Source: Cunninghamia lanceolata (Eukaryota > Streptophyta > Pinopsida > Cupressales > Cupressaceae). From it: a DNA stretch of 64,000 bases. Below are positions 21,650 to 35,252 of this stretch, piece after piece. The stretch is taken from positions 7,012,501 through 7,076,500 of the forward strand of contig BSBN01000140.1 in NCBI GenBank assembly GCA_027924645.1, in the 5' to 3' direction. The notes below the pieces were generated by a model. It did not search any database, was not told the origin of the DNA, and worked only from the letters and a program-made list of their open reading frames with translations. The translations under genes were made by a program, and so were the position numbers. Positions within the stretch are counted from its first letter, which is position 1. Every line of letters starts with the position of its first letter.

Positions 21650-22551
21650 AAGCAAAGGTGCAAAATAATCTTTCTACACTAATCTACAATAGAAGGCATG
21701 TACATAAAATAAATTGACCATACCATTATAGAGAAATAAACAATAAAGAAATATATCATAACATAATGATTTATGTGGGGAAAACCCTTTCAAGAGAAAA
21801 AACCCCACACTCCAAAGCAATTAAATGTATTATTGATTAATCAGTGGTTAGAATACATTTGTAGAGTCTAAGCCTTTACATAAGTATCACTAACAAGATA
21901 TCCAAAGCAATTTTGACAACATAATAGTACCTACAAAAATCACTACCAATAGTCTGTCTCAAGTACCCAATAAATCAGAGAAGCAATATATGAAACCATC
22001 AAATGGTAATTAGGAAACCATGAGCTAAAACCACCTAAAATGTTGCACCCAAATCCCTAGCTAAAAATCCAACATCTGAATCCCGAGATGAGTCCACAGG
22101 GTAAAAATAGCGTATTCCTTCCACCTACCATATGCTTGTCATAATTTACTAGCCAGCTTTATCACTCTATTTTGACTCCATTATCTCCATTCAATGATTT
22201 CTTATGATGTGTCATAGCATGCATCATGACTTGGTCAACAAGTATAACTCCCTATTACAACTCTCTTATGCATCATATATGCTTGTACATTTTTTGATGT
22301 GGGAGACCAAACTTTTGAAGGATATAACTTTTGATATAGGAAGCCATATAATATATATTTTTTAATTGTAAATATTGAATAGGTCCATGTTGAAATAAAT
22401 TCTTTCATTCATAAGGACTATTTTGACATTTTTTTGTGGCAAAAATTGACCTCTAGAGCCCTAAAAACTGGATTTTTATGTTCTATAGCCCAAAAATTGT
22501 ATTTTTTTCTTCTTAACATTAGGATGGATAGTTTAGACACCTTTCCTAACA
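21650..22551 (-). repeat. 3' LTR of a second, degenerate copia element
   Basis: The right end is clear: cctaaca at 22551 is followed by ttatcccacttgtc, a purine tract on the minus strand. The text atgtggggaaaacccttt near 21773 is common in plant copia LTRs. The left boundary is a guess, and no partner LTR is seen to the right. Confidence 0.5.
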
Positions 22552-22599
22552 TTATCCCACTTGTCAAACACCTCACAAGAGAAAATGGAATGCCAACAT

Positions 22600-24480
22600 T
22601 ATCAACTATCTAGTAGGGGCTAAGAGGCCCATAGATGTACTACACCACTTGAAATTCTTTATGTTGATAGGATTTTTTAATGCATATACAACATTCTAAA
22701 AGTTTCAAATTTTTGTAACATCACCTTCCCATCTCTACCATGTCATAATAAAAAGTGTACGAGACACCTATTTGCTTTGTCCTCGCATGAAAGGTTAAGC
22801 TCTTTGCTAGACATATGACACATTAACTATCCCAAAGAACTCTGACAACTCCATGAATCAACCCCACATTTGAAAACATTCTATTAAACTAGATGACCTC
22901 CTTACAAGAATGACTAGATGCCATGTACTTAGTCTCTATAGTGGACAAAGTAATCACAACCTATCACTTACACATCCAACCAATAGCACCAGCAAATAAA
23001 TTGAACACATAACTATTGGTGGATCTTCTACCATTGACATCTCTTACCTAATCTAAATTCATTAATCCATAACTATCAACTAAGTTTTGGTCCCTTCATA
23101 GAATCACCATGATAAAAATAGAGTACTCGTAGGTACCTCATAAATATCTAAGTCCTCTCTTAACTACATCCCAATGATCTCATCAAGGATTAGCCATGAA
23201 TCATCTAGGGACGCCCACTACATGGGCAATTTCTAGTCTAACTTTTAGACCATAGAATCCAAAGTACACTAGCATAAGGAACATGAGCCATATGTTTCAT
23301 CTCTATGAGTGTCATAAGACACTGGTCAGCTGGAAACTTCAATTCTGTAGAAATAGGAACACTCAATGGTCTAATATTTACCATGTTGAAATTCTATAGT
23401 AATGAGTTCACATACTTACTTTGGCCCAACCAAATATTTTTATTTAGTTGATGTCTTATGATCTCCATACCCAAGATATTGGCATCTGGACACAAGTCCT
23501 TCATGTTGATCTATGTTGCTAAGACTCCAAATCATAAATTATGTCCTTACTATTACCAATAAAAACCATAACATCTATATGTACAATGAAATAAAAAGGA
23601 ATCAATTACCATCCATTTTATTACAAACACAATGATATAATTTGGATCCTATAAATCCCAAGCCCAACATAACTGAATCAAATTTTTGGTATAGAAGACT
23701 ATTTGAGACCATATAAATATTTTTCAATCTACAAACTAAATACCCCTTACTTTTAACAACATAGTTCTTTGGCTATGTCATGTAGATCCCTCCTTGCAAT
23801 TCACTATGTAGGAATGTTGTCTTCACATTCACCTATCCTATCTCTAAATAAAAAGTTGTTGCTATAGATAATAAGAACCTAATATATATCATTTTAGCAA
23901 CAAAGGAAAAATGTCACCAAAATATATCCCCTCAACTTGTGAATGTCCTATTGTAACCAATATTTCCTTGTAAGTTTTAACACTACCATCTAAACCAATC
24001 TTATTCTTAAACACCAATTTACATCCAACAAGATTTTTTCTTTTGGTAATGATACCAAGTCCCACATGTCATTATTTTTTCAACACAACCATCTCCTCAT
24101 CAACATCTCCTCTCCAAGATTCATAATCACCCATATACATCACCTCTTTTAGAATTCTAGGCTCATTAGTTTTAGTAATAAAAATAAAAATCATCTCCAA
24201 TTAGGAAGACTATACCTATCTAGTTGTTTTCCTTGTCACGTGGACATCCTCAAGAGTTGAGGAGAATGTTTTACCTCCTCTTTTGAACTATTAGAACTAT
24301 CTAAGATCCCCTCCTCTTAAGATCATTCACGACCTTTAAGTTCAATCTTCTTAGTCCTTGGGGTGAGTTAAACTACATCTTTCTTACAATATTTTTCTAT
24401 CTGCAATACTATTCAAGAATGTTTAATCTCTCTAAAAATAACACTTATACTATGCTTCTCATTTGAACACATAAGCTAGC
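22600..24480 (-). pseudogene. Second copia pol remnant: RNase H, reverse transcriptase, integrase tail
   Basis: On the minus strand, 22850-23010 reads as copia RNase H (LSTIETKYMASSHSCKEVI, then LAKSLTFHART). The stretch 23620-23900 reads as reverse transcriptase, with VNVKTTFLHSELQGGIYMT and YQKFDSVMLGLGFI. Near 23560-23600 the catalytic YVDD appears as HIDVMVFIG. Near 24400-24470 VCSNEKHSISVIF resembles the integrase tail. Stops are frequent and a frameshift is needed near 23880. No gag or protease was found further right, so the element is truncated as well as decayed. Confidence 0.72.
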
Positions 24481-27052
24481 CTCTATACATACAAGTTGAA
24501 AAGAAAATGAAATCACAACAAAAAATACTTGAGTCTAGTTTCATAATCCACAAGTAAACACACATGATTCTTGTATTACTTTGAAGACATGCCTTGTACA
24601 AGATTTACAAGTGTTTTATAATCATCTAATTGAAATTAACTAATAAAAGTCATTATCCTATCTAGTAAATGTGATTAAAGGAATGATCAATATTCCAAAA
24701 ATCCTATCTAATACTTGTGGAGACACCCAAATAAAAGACAAAGCATGCATGAGATTGTCTCCCTCTAGTATTAGAAACATAACATTACTCAATGGGATTG
24801 AAACCTAGACTATGAAAGTTAGATTAGTCCCTTAAGCTTTCACAAAACACAAGAACACCTTGTAATCTCCTTCTATAACTAATCTACAATCTAATCACAA
24901 ACCAATCTATTATCTTTTAAAAGCTTTATGCATATATACATCTACCATGTCTTCAATAGTTTCATGGATGTATGTAATAATTTTAATCAAGTCAAATCAA
25001 CATCAAACTCACCAATGGTTGGAACACAGTTGTAAGTATTAAGGACATCACTATAAAAAAGAATAATCTACCTTAGATCACCAAATCTATACTAGGATTA
25101 AGGAAAATATGCTTTCATAATTACATAGGAATAAGAATAGGCCGAGAAGAGAATAGGGTCCCTAGGAATTGTCCATAAGCTCAATAGCCACAATTTAATA
25201 AATATATCCTTAAGCCAAAAAAATTTGCTCAATAGCCACAATGTAATAAATATATCCTTAAGCCAAAAAAAATTGTTATGGTAACCTACACTCATGCAAT
25301 TACTTTGTATTAGGCTTAAAATATAGGCACATCTCCCATCTCCCACAACCATTTTAAGTCATCATGGGGTACAATAATGTTGCTAGAGAATGGAGAACAT
25401 TTCTAGGAGCCATCAATTTATCGTCATAGAGAAAGGCAAAGAGAGAAAACCTCCAAATAATAGGAACAAAGGCATGGTCAAATAAATGCCTACAAACCTC
25501 AACACTTGCAGTAACACCAAAAATAATTAGACCAAATTTTAAGGAATGCATCCATATAAAAAATAAGGCTGCTCAGCTATGTACAAAACTACATGAGCCA
25601 TCACATCAAAAATATAGTCAATAACTCTAAACCATGGCCTTACTAGTATTTTAGACAATGCATAGGTAGGAGGTTAAGTTTTTTAACCTTGGTGTGATCT
25701 ACATCATCTGCATAGTAGGATCTTGTATTAGATTACAAGAACATGGCACCTAAAGAAAGTAGTGATCTAGAAGAATTAGCCGCTAGAATTAGTTTAGGCA
25801 CTATCCAATATGAACGAGTCATATAATAGCAAATGATTGGAGCATGACTATAATTGAAAATTCTCCAATAGGAATTGAATGCACTATGATCCCACCATAT
25901 CTCCATGTCATCACCACATGGCTTGCACCGATAGGTAGCCGTTGCTAAATAAATACCACATAACAAGATTGAGCCCACTACTACCGATAATGTGATGTGT
26001 TATTAGCTATAATTCAATGAAAATTCCCTCCAAGAAATGGTCAAACCACTATAGAAGACAAGGTAGCCGTGGATAAAATGTATAGGGCTGATTACATGAT
26101 GTCATGTGGGACATCTATTACTAGAAGAGTAGTCCATATTACGTGCCATAGGCAGTTTGAGTAGGCATGAGCTAACAAAAGGATACATGTGGGACAATAG
26201 GAACATGCCATAGTAAAGACATGAAAACTAGGTACCAAATGGATATGCTACCACATTGAAGACTAAACATTAAGAACATCGCATATGATTGAACGATTGA
26301 AAAAGAAAATGGGGAAGATCTACTTAAAGAGGTTTGATGGGAAAAATGAACTTGCATGCTAAAATATTAGCCACTATGTAATACCAAATGAGATAGTGAA
26401 TTGTAGTAGTAGGCTCGAAGAGATAGTGCTAGTAGTGGACATAAGGTGACAAGGAGCTTGAGCATACAGTCGAGCAGAGTAATGAAAATTAATCTATGGC
26501 ACAATCGATTGAGGTGGTAAACCAAGCACGAAAATATATTATCATGTATGCTAAGTAATGCAATGATTGACTATTGGGAGTCAACAAAAAAAAATAAAGC
26601 ACTAAGGAATTTGTACAATACTTCGAGTATGAATTAGGGTGGTCAATGAATATGAATTCACTTAGGGTTGGGAAAAGGTAGAGAGATTACAACTTGACTA
26701 ATGGAAATAACACATGTAGGTTCCCATGGGAAGAACTCGGGGCAAGGACCTGATGCATAAATGAGCATAACTATATGCAACAAACATCCAAAGAACAAGG
26801 ACATGTCACAAAGTCAATGAGAACACATTAGATGCAACCATAAAAGAAAAGATACAAACATAACTCTAGAAAATGACTTCACTAAAGAGCACACACCTAC
26901 AAAATAATGACTTCCAAATTAGAGACAAAAATAAAACTACTAAGATGTGTATGATAATAGGGATGAGACACCAAAACAATGATCCAATAGGACAGAAAAT
27001 AATATGTGTGGATGAACAAAACCTAGATCAAGAGCACAAGTCCTAATAACAT
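24481..27052. other. Intergenic DNA without a supported gene
   Basis: About 2.6 kb of AT-rich sequence. Short open frames on the minus strand at 25098-26357 have no conserved motif, and one of them is a product of the 48-bp duplication at 25179-25274. It could be an eroded transposon beyond recognition. Confidence 0.35.
25179..25274 (+). repeat. 48-bp tandem duplication
   Basis: Two units beginning gctcaatagccacaat at 25179 and 25227, each ending in taagccaaaaaaa, with very few differences. The high identity suggests a recent replication slip. Confidence 0.85.
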
Positions 27053-28108
27053 TGTTGGTGTGAACAAGGTATATTACCTAAATGGTTCCATATTAGGTTC
27101 TATTCACACTTTTCTAGTTAAGTTTACTTAGGGAATTTAATATTTGTGTCTCATGTCATATGATTAACATAGACACCTAAAAATAACCCCACTTCCCATA
27201 TCTTCACATTAATTAAATAATTCTTAATTATTTGATTAATTTCATCTATCATCACTCTACTTTATTCTTCTGCATTAATTAAATAATTATTAATTATTTA
27301 GTTAATTTAAGTTTTCTATTTTCTAGCATTAATTACATAATTTCACAATTATTTAATTAATTCTTCATTTCTTCTAATATTAATTAAATAAACAAATTAA
27401 TTTTTATTTTTTTCCACCACAAATAAATAAAATTAGTATTTTATTTACTTTCCAATATTATCTGTGCACCAAAAATTAAATAATTAAATTATTTATTTTC
27501 CTCCATAATTTCCTCTCACCATAATTCATTCTTGTCTAACCATGATTCTCTCTCATCACTCTCTCAAATCACTTTCAATCAGATCAGTTAACTAATCAAT
27601 CAAATTAGTTGATTAATCAATCAATCTAGTTAACAAGTCAATTCAGTCAACTCACCAATCAAATCTCTTAACTCCCCTATTTCATGAGAGGACAAGGACA
27701 CTTGTCACTCTCTCATTCATTCATATCCTCTCATCCAATTCCATCCATTAATCTCTCTGATCATTCTCCACCATTGATCTCCACTTCTAGAAATCTATAA
27801 ATAAAACATCTTCCAAACCTCTCAATCATCTCATCATTTGCTAGTAAACTTATGCTATTGTAATTCATTCATTTCACTTTGGGAGATCAAAGTTACACTC
27901 TTGACATGAGAAATCCACATAATATCCATGAAGGTTAAAGGAGCAATCCATTAGAGTTTGGATGCATTACAATTCACTCAATCGGTGAGGTTAGAATTTA
28001 CTTACAGAGGAAGGTATGATTTGCTGTTTGGTTTATTTCCTTTGATTTATCTTCGCATGTGAATTTACATCTCACATTCTAGCACACCTGATACATGTAA
28101 ATCTAACA
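27053..28108 (+). repeat. Putative LTR, unpaired
   Basis: Starts tgttggtgtgaacaagg and could end ctaaca at 28108. A TATA-like ctataaataaaac at about 27797 has a further 300 bases downstream, as in a U3-R-U5 layout. The U3 part is made of repeated attaattaaataatt palindromes (27207-27400). No partner was found. It could be the 5' LTR of element W, but that is inference. Confidence 0.35.
27207..27400 (+). repeat. Degenerate AT palindrome array
   Basis: Four copies of a cattaattaaataatt unit begin at about 27207, 27273, 27327 and 27379, each followed by its near complement ttaattatttgattaat. Spacing is 52-66 bases. Each unit can fold into a small hairpin. Confidence 0.6.
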
Positions 28109-31100
28109 CCAATTTTGGGTGAGTTTGTGAGCTCTATTAAGGAAGTTAAAGTCTCTTTTCCACCTTTTCATTGCTACAATGCTGTTCACTATGTTGATAT
28201 GTTTTTATAAGACATCATATCTTAAGTTAGTTAATTGCTGGGTCACACGGGAATGACATACATGGTTTTCGGTTCTGTTCCTTCATATGTTCTGATATAT
28301 TTAGTTGAAGGCAGCCTATGTTTATTCTTAATATAACTACAACCTCTATATTGTGATGGTGCAAATTTTTATCATACCACTTTCCTATTTCGTGTTGTTT
28401 TCTACAATTTTTTTGAATGATTATAAAATAACACGCATTCCATAGTTTCAGAGGTGATTTTTATTAGGTGTTATCTCTCTAAAGTCACTTCTAACAATAG
28501 GTTTCAAGGATTGCACACCAATTTATTTTCAAGAAATCAACGCCATTATCTATTTTCTTTCACATTAGCTATTTGCATAGATAACTATGGTCACTATTTT
28601 GTTTTGTTCTGATCCATGTTACCTGTAGGTTTTAATTCCTTTTGAGATTTAAAGTTTTTAAAGTTCATTCTCGCAACTCCCAAGTCCACGCCTTTGCAAC
28701 ACCATTGTCGGCGAAAGTCTTTCAGCTGGGAAAATGTGAGCCAAATTAGAACTTGTCAAAAATTGTTAGGCGCTTTATTTTTGGGTTAGTCATTGCATTC
28801 TGAGGATCTGGGAAAAGTTCCTCCATTGTTAATGTTTAAGTCTCTTGAAAACATTTGGAGAATTGGTGAATCTCCTTGTGTTTTACCGGATAGAGTCTAG
28901 TTTAGCATTTCTAACTCCTCACTATTTGTACCCACTATGCACAATCAAAATGCAAAAGCATTCGCATTTCAGATAAAAGGGTGGGACATCTCAATTTTTG
29001 TGCTAGATGCCTATGATAATAGTCCATTACTAGGCTGTCCAAGTGCTGCAACAGTCTATCTAGACTTCATGAGATGGATGCATCATTCTGAGAAGGGTGA
29101 ATCGGTGATGGGATTGAGGGAAATTAATCCCTGAATGTTGATGTGGAGAGTGGGCTGCATGCTAGTTAGTACTCTCTTTCTCTTCATTTGTTGTCAGGTT
29201 GATCAGTGGTATTTTTGCTAGCAATAAATAGATTTTATCATTTACTATCTTTTTCTACTATTCTAACTGATAGTTGTAAGTGGTGTAGGATGGTAACTTG
29301 CCAGGAAGGAAACAACAGTGTGCAGAACATTGAAAGCCAATTGACTGGGGATCTCCCTGTTGTCCCAATCTGTCTATACTACTATACCGACATTCACTAC
29401 ATTGATCAGTGCTAGACCCTCTCCATTAGCATAGGATGAAAAGACATGCTTGCCCTCTGAAATCCTTTTGTTAGCAATGCAACCCTACAAAAGTGGAAGA
29501 TATGTGGAAGAGTCTACATGAAAGTTTCATGAGGCAAGAAACAATTGTATTTCATCATTCAAGAAACCCTCTCTACAACCTATTTTAAAGTTCAGATGAG
29601 AGTGTAATATGTGTTGTTACTCATTCTACCATAGTAAAACACCATCATACTCTTGGTAATTCTGAAATGTAGTATAATGGCCATCTGTTGTTCTTTTGTG
29701 TGTGTGAATCAGTCTACATAGTTTCGTTGCCAGGGGTTTAACTACTAACATAGCTTTTTTATTTTTTAGCTTTAAAGTAATTTTAATTTTAGAATGTTAG
29801 TTAATTAGTTTCTTTTCATCTTTTTAGTTTTTTTTAGTTTTAGCATAATTTTATACTTTAATTTTTCTCTTAGTTTTAATCTAAAATGGATCATTTTTAA
29901 TTGTTAACATAGTTTTTTTTTTTTTTTTTTTAAATTTAGTTTCTTCTTTTAGTTTGTATTATCTTCTTGTCACTAACTCTTTGGTTGTAGGGTGAAATGG
30001 ATTGATGAAGGCCAAAATTATTTTAAAACTACTAACATTTTGTGTGCACTTGTCCATCACCTATCAAAGTTCAAAAAAACAAAAAAAACTACTAATCCAT
30101 TGTCTTGCAGGTTCATGTGTTGAAGGCATTTGTTTTTCACTAAATTAGGCATCTAAATTAGTGTAGTGGGTTAATGAATTTATTTTCTGTGCTTATGGGA
30201 TTTGTCAAGACATGTTCTCTCACCATGCACTCCACATGATCTTGGAGATCAGAAATCTTGCATTTCCTTTTGTTTTTAGATTAAATCCTAAGATAGGACT
30301 AATTTGTGTATTGTCTCTCCTTGTGCCTAATGTGACCCTGGAGATCAAAAGAAATTAGTATCTATCTTTCCTTTTAGGAGGATTGATAGGGAATCTCATC
30401 ACTCCTAAGGATGACCTCAATCACATGTTCTAACGTGGGATATAAATGTTATGAGAATCAAAAGACTCACTTCAAAGGAAGGACTCTCTCCCCTTACAAA
30501 AACCCCAAGACTGTCAGTCCACTGAGACTTATGCTGATTAGCATTTGGGTGGATAGTGACACCCCCATTCATAGATCATCCCCTATACCTTGCATGTATT
30601 GGGACACCATCTAGATGCTTCTAGAGCCTAGATAAGATCATTAGCCATTTTCTAGTGTGGTGCAAGGGATGCGGACCACCCCTTGAAGTTACTCACCATC
30701 GAACCTCCATGAAGTTGAGATAGAAGTTTTCTTTAGACAGGGCATAAAAGCTTCTAAGGAAAGGGATATTGGATGCAATGCCCTTATCCCTAGGTATCTA
30801 CTCAGGGTGAAAGTGTTCTAAGTTAGGTAAGAACATGGATAGGTATTCTATCTTGTGGACCCACATTACAAAATCACTCCTACTTGAATAAATATCCAGG
30901 TTTGTGCTCAAGTGATTGGCATGTTTTTTTTTGTGAAATACCAGTAATAGCCATTTGTTAGCCACATTGGTCTAGTACCTTCGTGCCACTAATTCTATGA
31001 AAGTTGTGTCAGCCATCATGTCTCTTTATTGCAAGTACTCTCTTGATCCAAAACCTTATCAAAATTGTCACACAAAATCAACCATTGGAAAACATGTAGC

Positions 31101-31699
31101 ATTTGGTAAAACTATTTAGGAGTTCACAACATATACTTGGGATCTAGCAAACCTTCTTCCTCATTCATCCTTTCCATACACCAGACCTTACCATATCATA
31201 CCTTTTTCCAAGTTTCATTTCACCCATCCATCCATTTCACTATCCCTTCCATTTTACTCATAGACTTGGCTTTGATCCTCAACCACTTTGGGACTTCGAT
31301 CTTATCAATCATTTTGATCTTATCAAACCATATCCAAAGTCATCCTTGAATCCAAAATCCATCTTGTCAAATCTAGATCTTATTATCTTTTCATCCTTAG
31401 CTTGACATCTCACTTGAGATCTTGTCAACCTCAAGTAGTCTTAAGTTAATCTTGTGGATTAATTAGCTTAGGAGTCGTGAATACTCTTGAGTTAGTGAAG
31501 TCCTTTTCTTCCTCCCTATTTTACTTGAGATCTTGTCTACCTCATGTAGGAAAAGGAGCATCCTTACCATCTTATTGTTTAGGTGTTAATCTCTCCTAAG
31601 TAGTGAAAGGTATCATGATTTGTCATCAATCCCAAGATCTAGATTTGTACTTGAGATCATTTTAATTCCTCATCCTAAACATCATCCCCAAGATAACAA
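28109..31699. other. Long stretch without a supported gene
   Basis: About 3.6 kb. A 66-residue plus-strand frame at 28937-29134 looks protein-like in composition (contains AKAFAFQIKGWDIS) but matches no family I know. T-rich runs lie near 29750-29960. The rest shows no motif. It may be leader sequence of element W if the block at 27053-28108 is its LTR. Confidence 0.3.
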
Positions 31700-34600
31700 T
31701 GTCTAAATTTGAGTACCCCAAGTCATAATTATTCACATTATCCTTTTCTCTTCCAACCATTAACACATCTTTTCATCTCATTTTCTTTTACCCAAGTCCT
31801 TTCTTTGCGTGCCACTCACAAGGTTGCAAGCAAGAAAGCTTATGGAGTCCAACTTCCAAATCGACCTTACCAAGAAACCTATCCCTCGCATGGAGACTAA
31901 AAAATAAGTTGGGATGCCAACTCATGGCTTTGTCCCAAGTGACTATCAAAATCCCTCTCGACTATCATCACCAAATGCACCTATCTTAAGCCAAAGCTCT
32001 TAAGATCATCAAGCCATAGGACAAAGTTCACAAGATCATCAAGCTATCTCCCCATGCCTACACAAATTTTCACAAGATGATGAAAGTATGAAAATTATAC
32101 ATCAAATGCTTGAAGCTAATCTTCACAAATACTTTCTCATGTTGACTCAAGGTGGAGCTCAACTACCATTGGACTATGATATTGCCAATCTTAAGCCAAA
32201 AGACCCATTTGTGTATGATCCTAAAAATCCTCCATCAACATCACCACTTCCCCTAGTTAAGCCCCCATCTCATCTTCGCATCAACACAAGCATTAGTAAA
32301 ACCATTCATACTAATCTATCATAACCTTCAATTCCAACTTATGTTTCACAAACTCATAGTCAACCACAAATGTCTATTACCATCCCTAAAGTTATCACCA
32401 CCATTCCACCACTTAGTCATTAAACTTTCCAATAATCATCATCAGTACCCTTCTTTCATTTCCAAATCTCTCAAATCTCCACCTCATCCTCATTCATCAA
32501 CCCCCAAGTTCCCATTCCCCCTTTACTTCCCATCCTTACCAAACTACCAACACCACCATATCACAACCACAAAATTTTGTCATCCAACAATTGCTCAATC
32601 AACAACCTCCAATTACCAATCTACATCCACCTCTTCCCACCAATCTTGCCCAAGAATTTGATGAATTGGGGAAGAAGGTTCAAGATATGGAGATGGGACA
32701 TGCAAAGAACAAATACTCTTTTGAAGAAATATGTCCCTATCCTTTTGATAGATCCTTGGTCATGATCCCATTTCCACACAACTTTGATATACCAAAGTTT
32801 GATAAATATAAAGGAAAAGGTGACCCTAGAGAGCATCTAAAAGATTTTTACATAGCATGTATGGAAGTCACTTACAACAATACCTATCTCATGTGACTCT
32901 TTTCTCATAGTCTAGGAGGCCAAGCTATTGAATGGTTCTCCCGTTTACCTCATGGCATTAAGACATTTGAAGAACTTGCTGAGAAATTCATTGCACACTT
33001 TTCATATAACATTGAACATGAGGTATCTATGACAGACCTTTGTAATACCAAGCAAAGGAATGGATAATCTTTCACTTCCTTCCTCTAATGCTGGAGGAAC
33101 CTTGCTAGTAAATTCTCTTGTCACATCCCTAAGAAATAGCTTGTCAACATACTTGTTTAAAATTGAAATCAAGAGATGGATTTTCACCTACAAATTCAAT
33201 GTGCAAACACGTTTGAGGAAATCATAGACAAAGGTGTCACTATTAAGAAATCCCTCATAGCTAAAGGTTTAGTCAAGATTTACAAGGACAAAAAATACAA
33301 CAACAACAGTCAAACTAATGACAAACCCCATTTTTGGGCAAAGAATAAAAACATTGTGAATGATGGTGTTACAGATGTCAAGGATGTTCAAAATTCACAA
33401 ACTACCAAATCTTCATTCTCACAACCCACAAATCACAACATTACCATCCCTAAGGGACTATCCAAACAAACATCTACATTTAGATGAAGATTCACTCCCT
33501 TAGGTGAACGCATTGAAGTCATCTTATGCAAATTGGTGCATTAAAACCTCATTAATTTGCTTGTTGTAAGACCACATGATGAAAATTTTGTTAAACCCCC
33601 ATGGTTCAATGAGAATGAATATTGTGAGTATCATAGGGTAAATGGGCTTAAAACATCAAATTGCATGAGACTCAAAAGTTAGATCCAAGACCTCATAGAG
33701 CAAGGAGAGATTGTCGTACAAGGAGGCCCTCAAAAGACAACTAATGTTGATCTAGGTATATATCAAGATGCTTTTCTAGCCCATGGTCAAAACAACAACA
33801 AAGTCAAGAGTTCCAACAATACAAATAATTTTAATGCCTTTACTTCCTATAACTCCATTGTAGGTCATATTGATGAATGCCATTCCCAAGTTCTCACCAT
33901 CCCCATTGTACGAAAAACATCTGACTGTGCTATGACCACCCATAGAGGTCAAATAACCATTCAAGGAGCCCCATCCAATTCACAAACATCACCTCAGTAT
34001 AACATCCTTGATCATTTGAATAAAACTCTTGCACAAATATCCATCCTTAAGCTCCTCCATATTTCCCCTACACAAACAAATCCTTGACAAAGAACTTCAA
34101 GAGTCACATGCCCCTAATAATATGAACACCAATCAATTTCAAGCCATGGTAGGACACTTATCTTTGCTGCATCATCTCATATTCATTGAAAAAGATCTCC
34201 CTGCAGATACCCTTTCACATAACAACACCCTCCATTTAGAAGTACTCATTCACAAGAATAAAATAAAGCAAGTCCTTATAGATGGTGGATCGGGCCTCAA
34301 TCTTTATACATTGAAACTAATAAGACAACTAGGATATTATGTGAATGTCATAGACTCACAGAAAAGTACAACTATCAAAGGCTATGATGATAACTAACAC
34401 GAGTCTGTGGTTATCATCACATTACCGATTCAAGTTGGTCATGTAATATTGGAAAGTCCTTGCCAAGTTTTGGACCTTGATCTCCCATACAATATCCTCA
34501 TAGGATGCTAATGGATCCATGCCATGTAGGCCATCCCTTCTACCAACCATCAATTCATAAAATTTCCCCATAATGGCTCTGAAGTTGCCATTTTTGCCGA

Positions 34601-35252
34601 CCCCCATGCACTTCAATATTGTAGGATGAGGGAAGGAAAGAGTTCCAACCTTTGTCCTAACAATGATGTCACATCCTCATCATTATCGTATATTGACCCA
34701 TCATCACTTTCATCACTCACTACCTCAAAAACTCTAATTCCTAAGATCAAGGTCTAAGTCAAAGACAAGGGGTGTGGAGAATACAAGCTACAAGAATCTT
34801 TTTGCACAAGCCATCTACCACTCTCTCCATGATCACATGACAAACCCCAATCCTCAAGTTCAAGTTTAATATCAAATGTGGTCATCAAATACAAACCAAC
34901 GAAATTTGAGTGTTGGGGAGTGTTAGACAAAGAGTCCATTGAAGAAGATGTTTCCAAATGGTTGTATAAAGAGGAAGAGGAATAAGTCCTATTACCTATA
35001 GAGAAGTATGCTAATGGACTCTGAATTATCAAATATATGGGTTACAAAGGACAAGGTGGACTTGGGATACATAAACAAGGTATCATAGAACCCGTAAGTG
35101 TAACAAGAAGACCTCAATTTCAAGGAATTGGATATGGATCAACTGAGTGTGTGTCCATAGATATCTAATTTATTCTCAGTGAGGTAGCCAAATCTTTTCC
35201 CACTATGGAGATCACTGACGAGGATACCAATGAAGACTCTTTTGAATACCTC
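31700..35252 (+). pseudogene. Element W, part 1: Ty3/gypsy gag, protease and G-patch
   Basis: A decayed plus-strand frame. The gag part lies at about 32060-33480, with a conserved core near 32780-33010 (IPKFDKYKGKGDPREHLKDF, then GGQAIEWFSRLP). A Cys/His stretch CEYHRVNGLKTSNC lies near 33622-33670. A retroviral-type protease has VLIDGGSGLNLYTLK with its Asp codon at 34281. A glycine-rich G-patch module starts at 35037 (MGYKGQGGLG, then QGIGYGS). Stops and frameshifts are scattered. No reverse transcriptase or integrase is present here. The final frame runs intact into the X insertion at 35253 and resumes at 59591. Confidence 0.72.

Noticed and set aside
29750..29960. T-rich tract as a reverse-transcribed poly(A) tail
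   Set aside because: The runs are spread and mixed with taattt/ttagtt text, and no retrogene or LINE/SINE body adjoins them.
32341..32661. 106-codon Pro/His/Ser-rich frame
   Set aside because: Out of frame with the W gag text on the same strand; it is a by-product of the C-rich gag leader.
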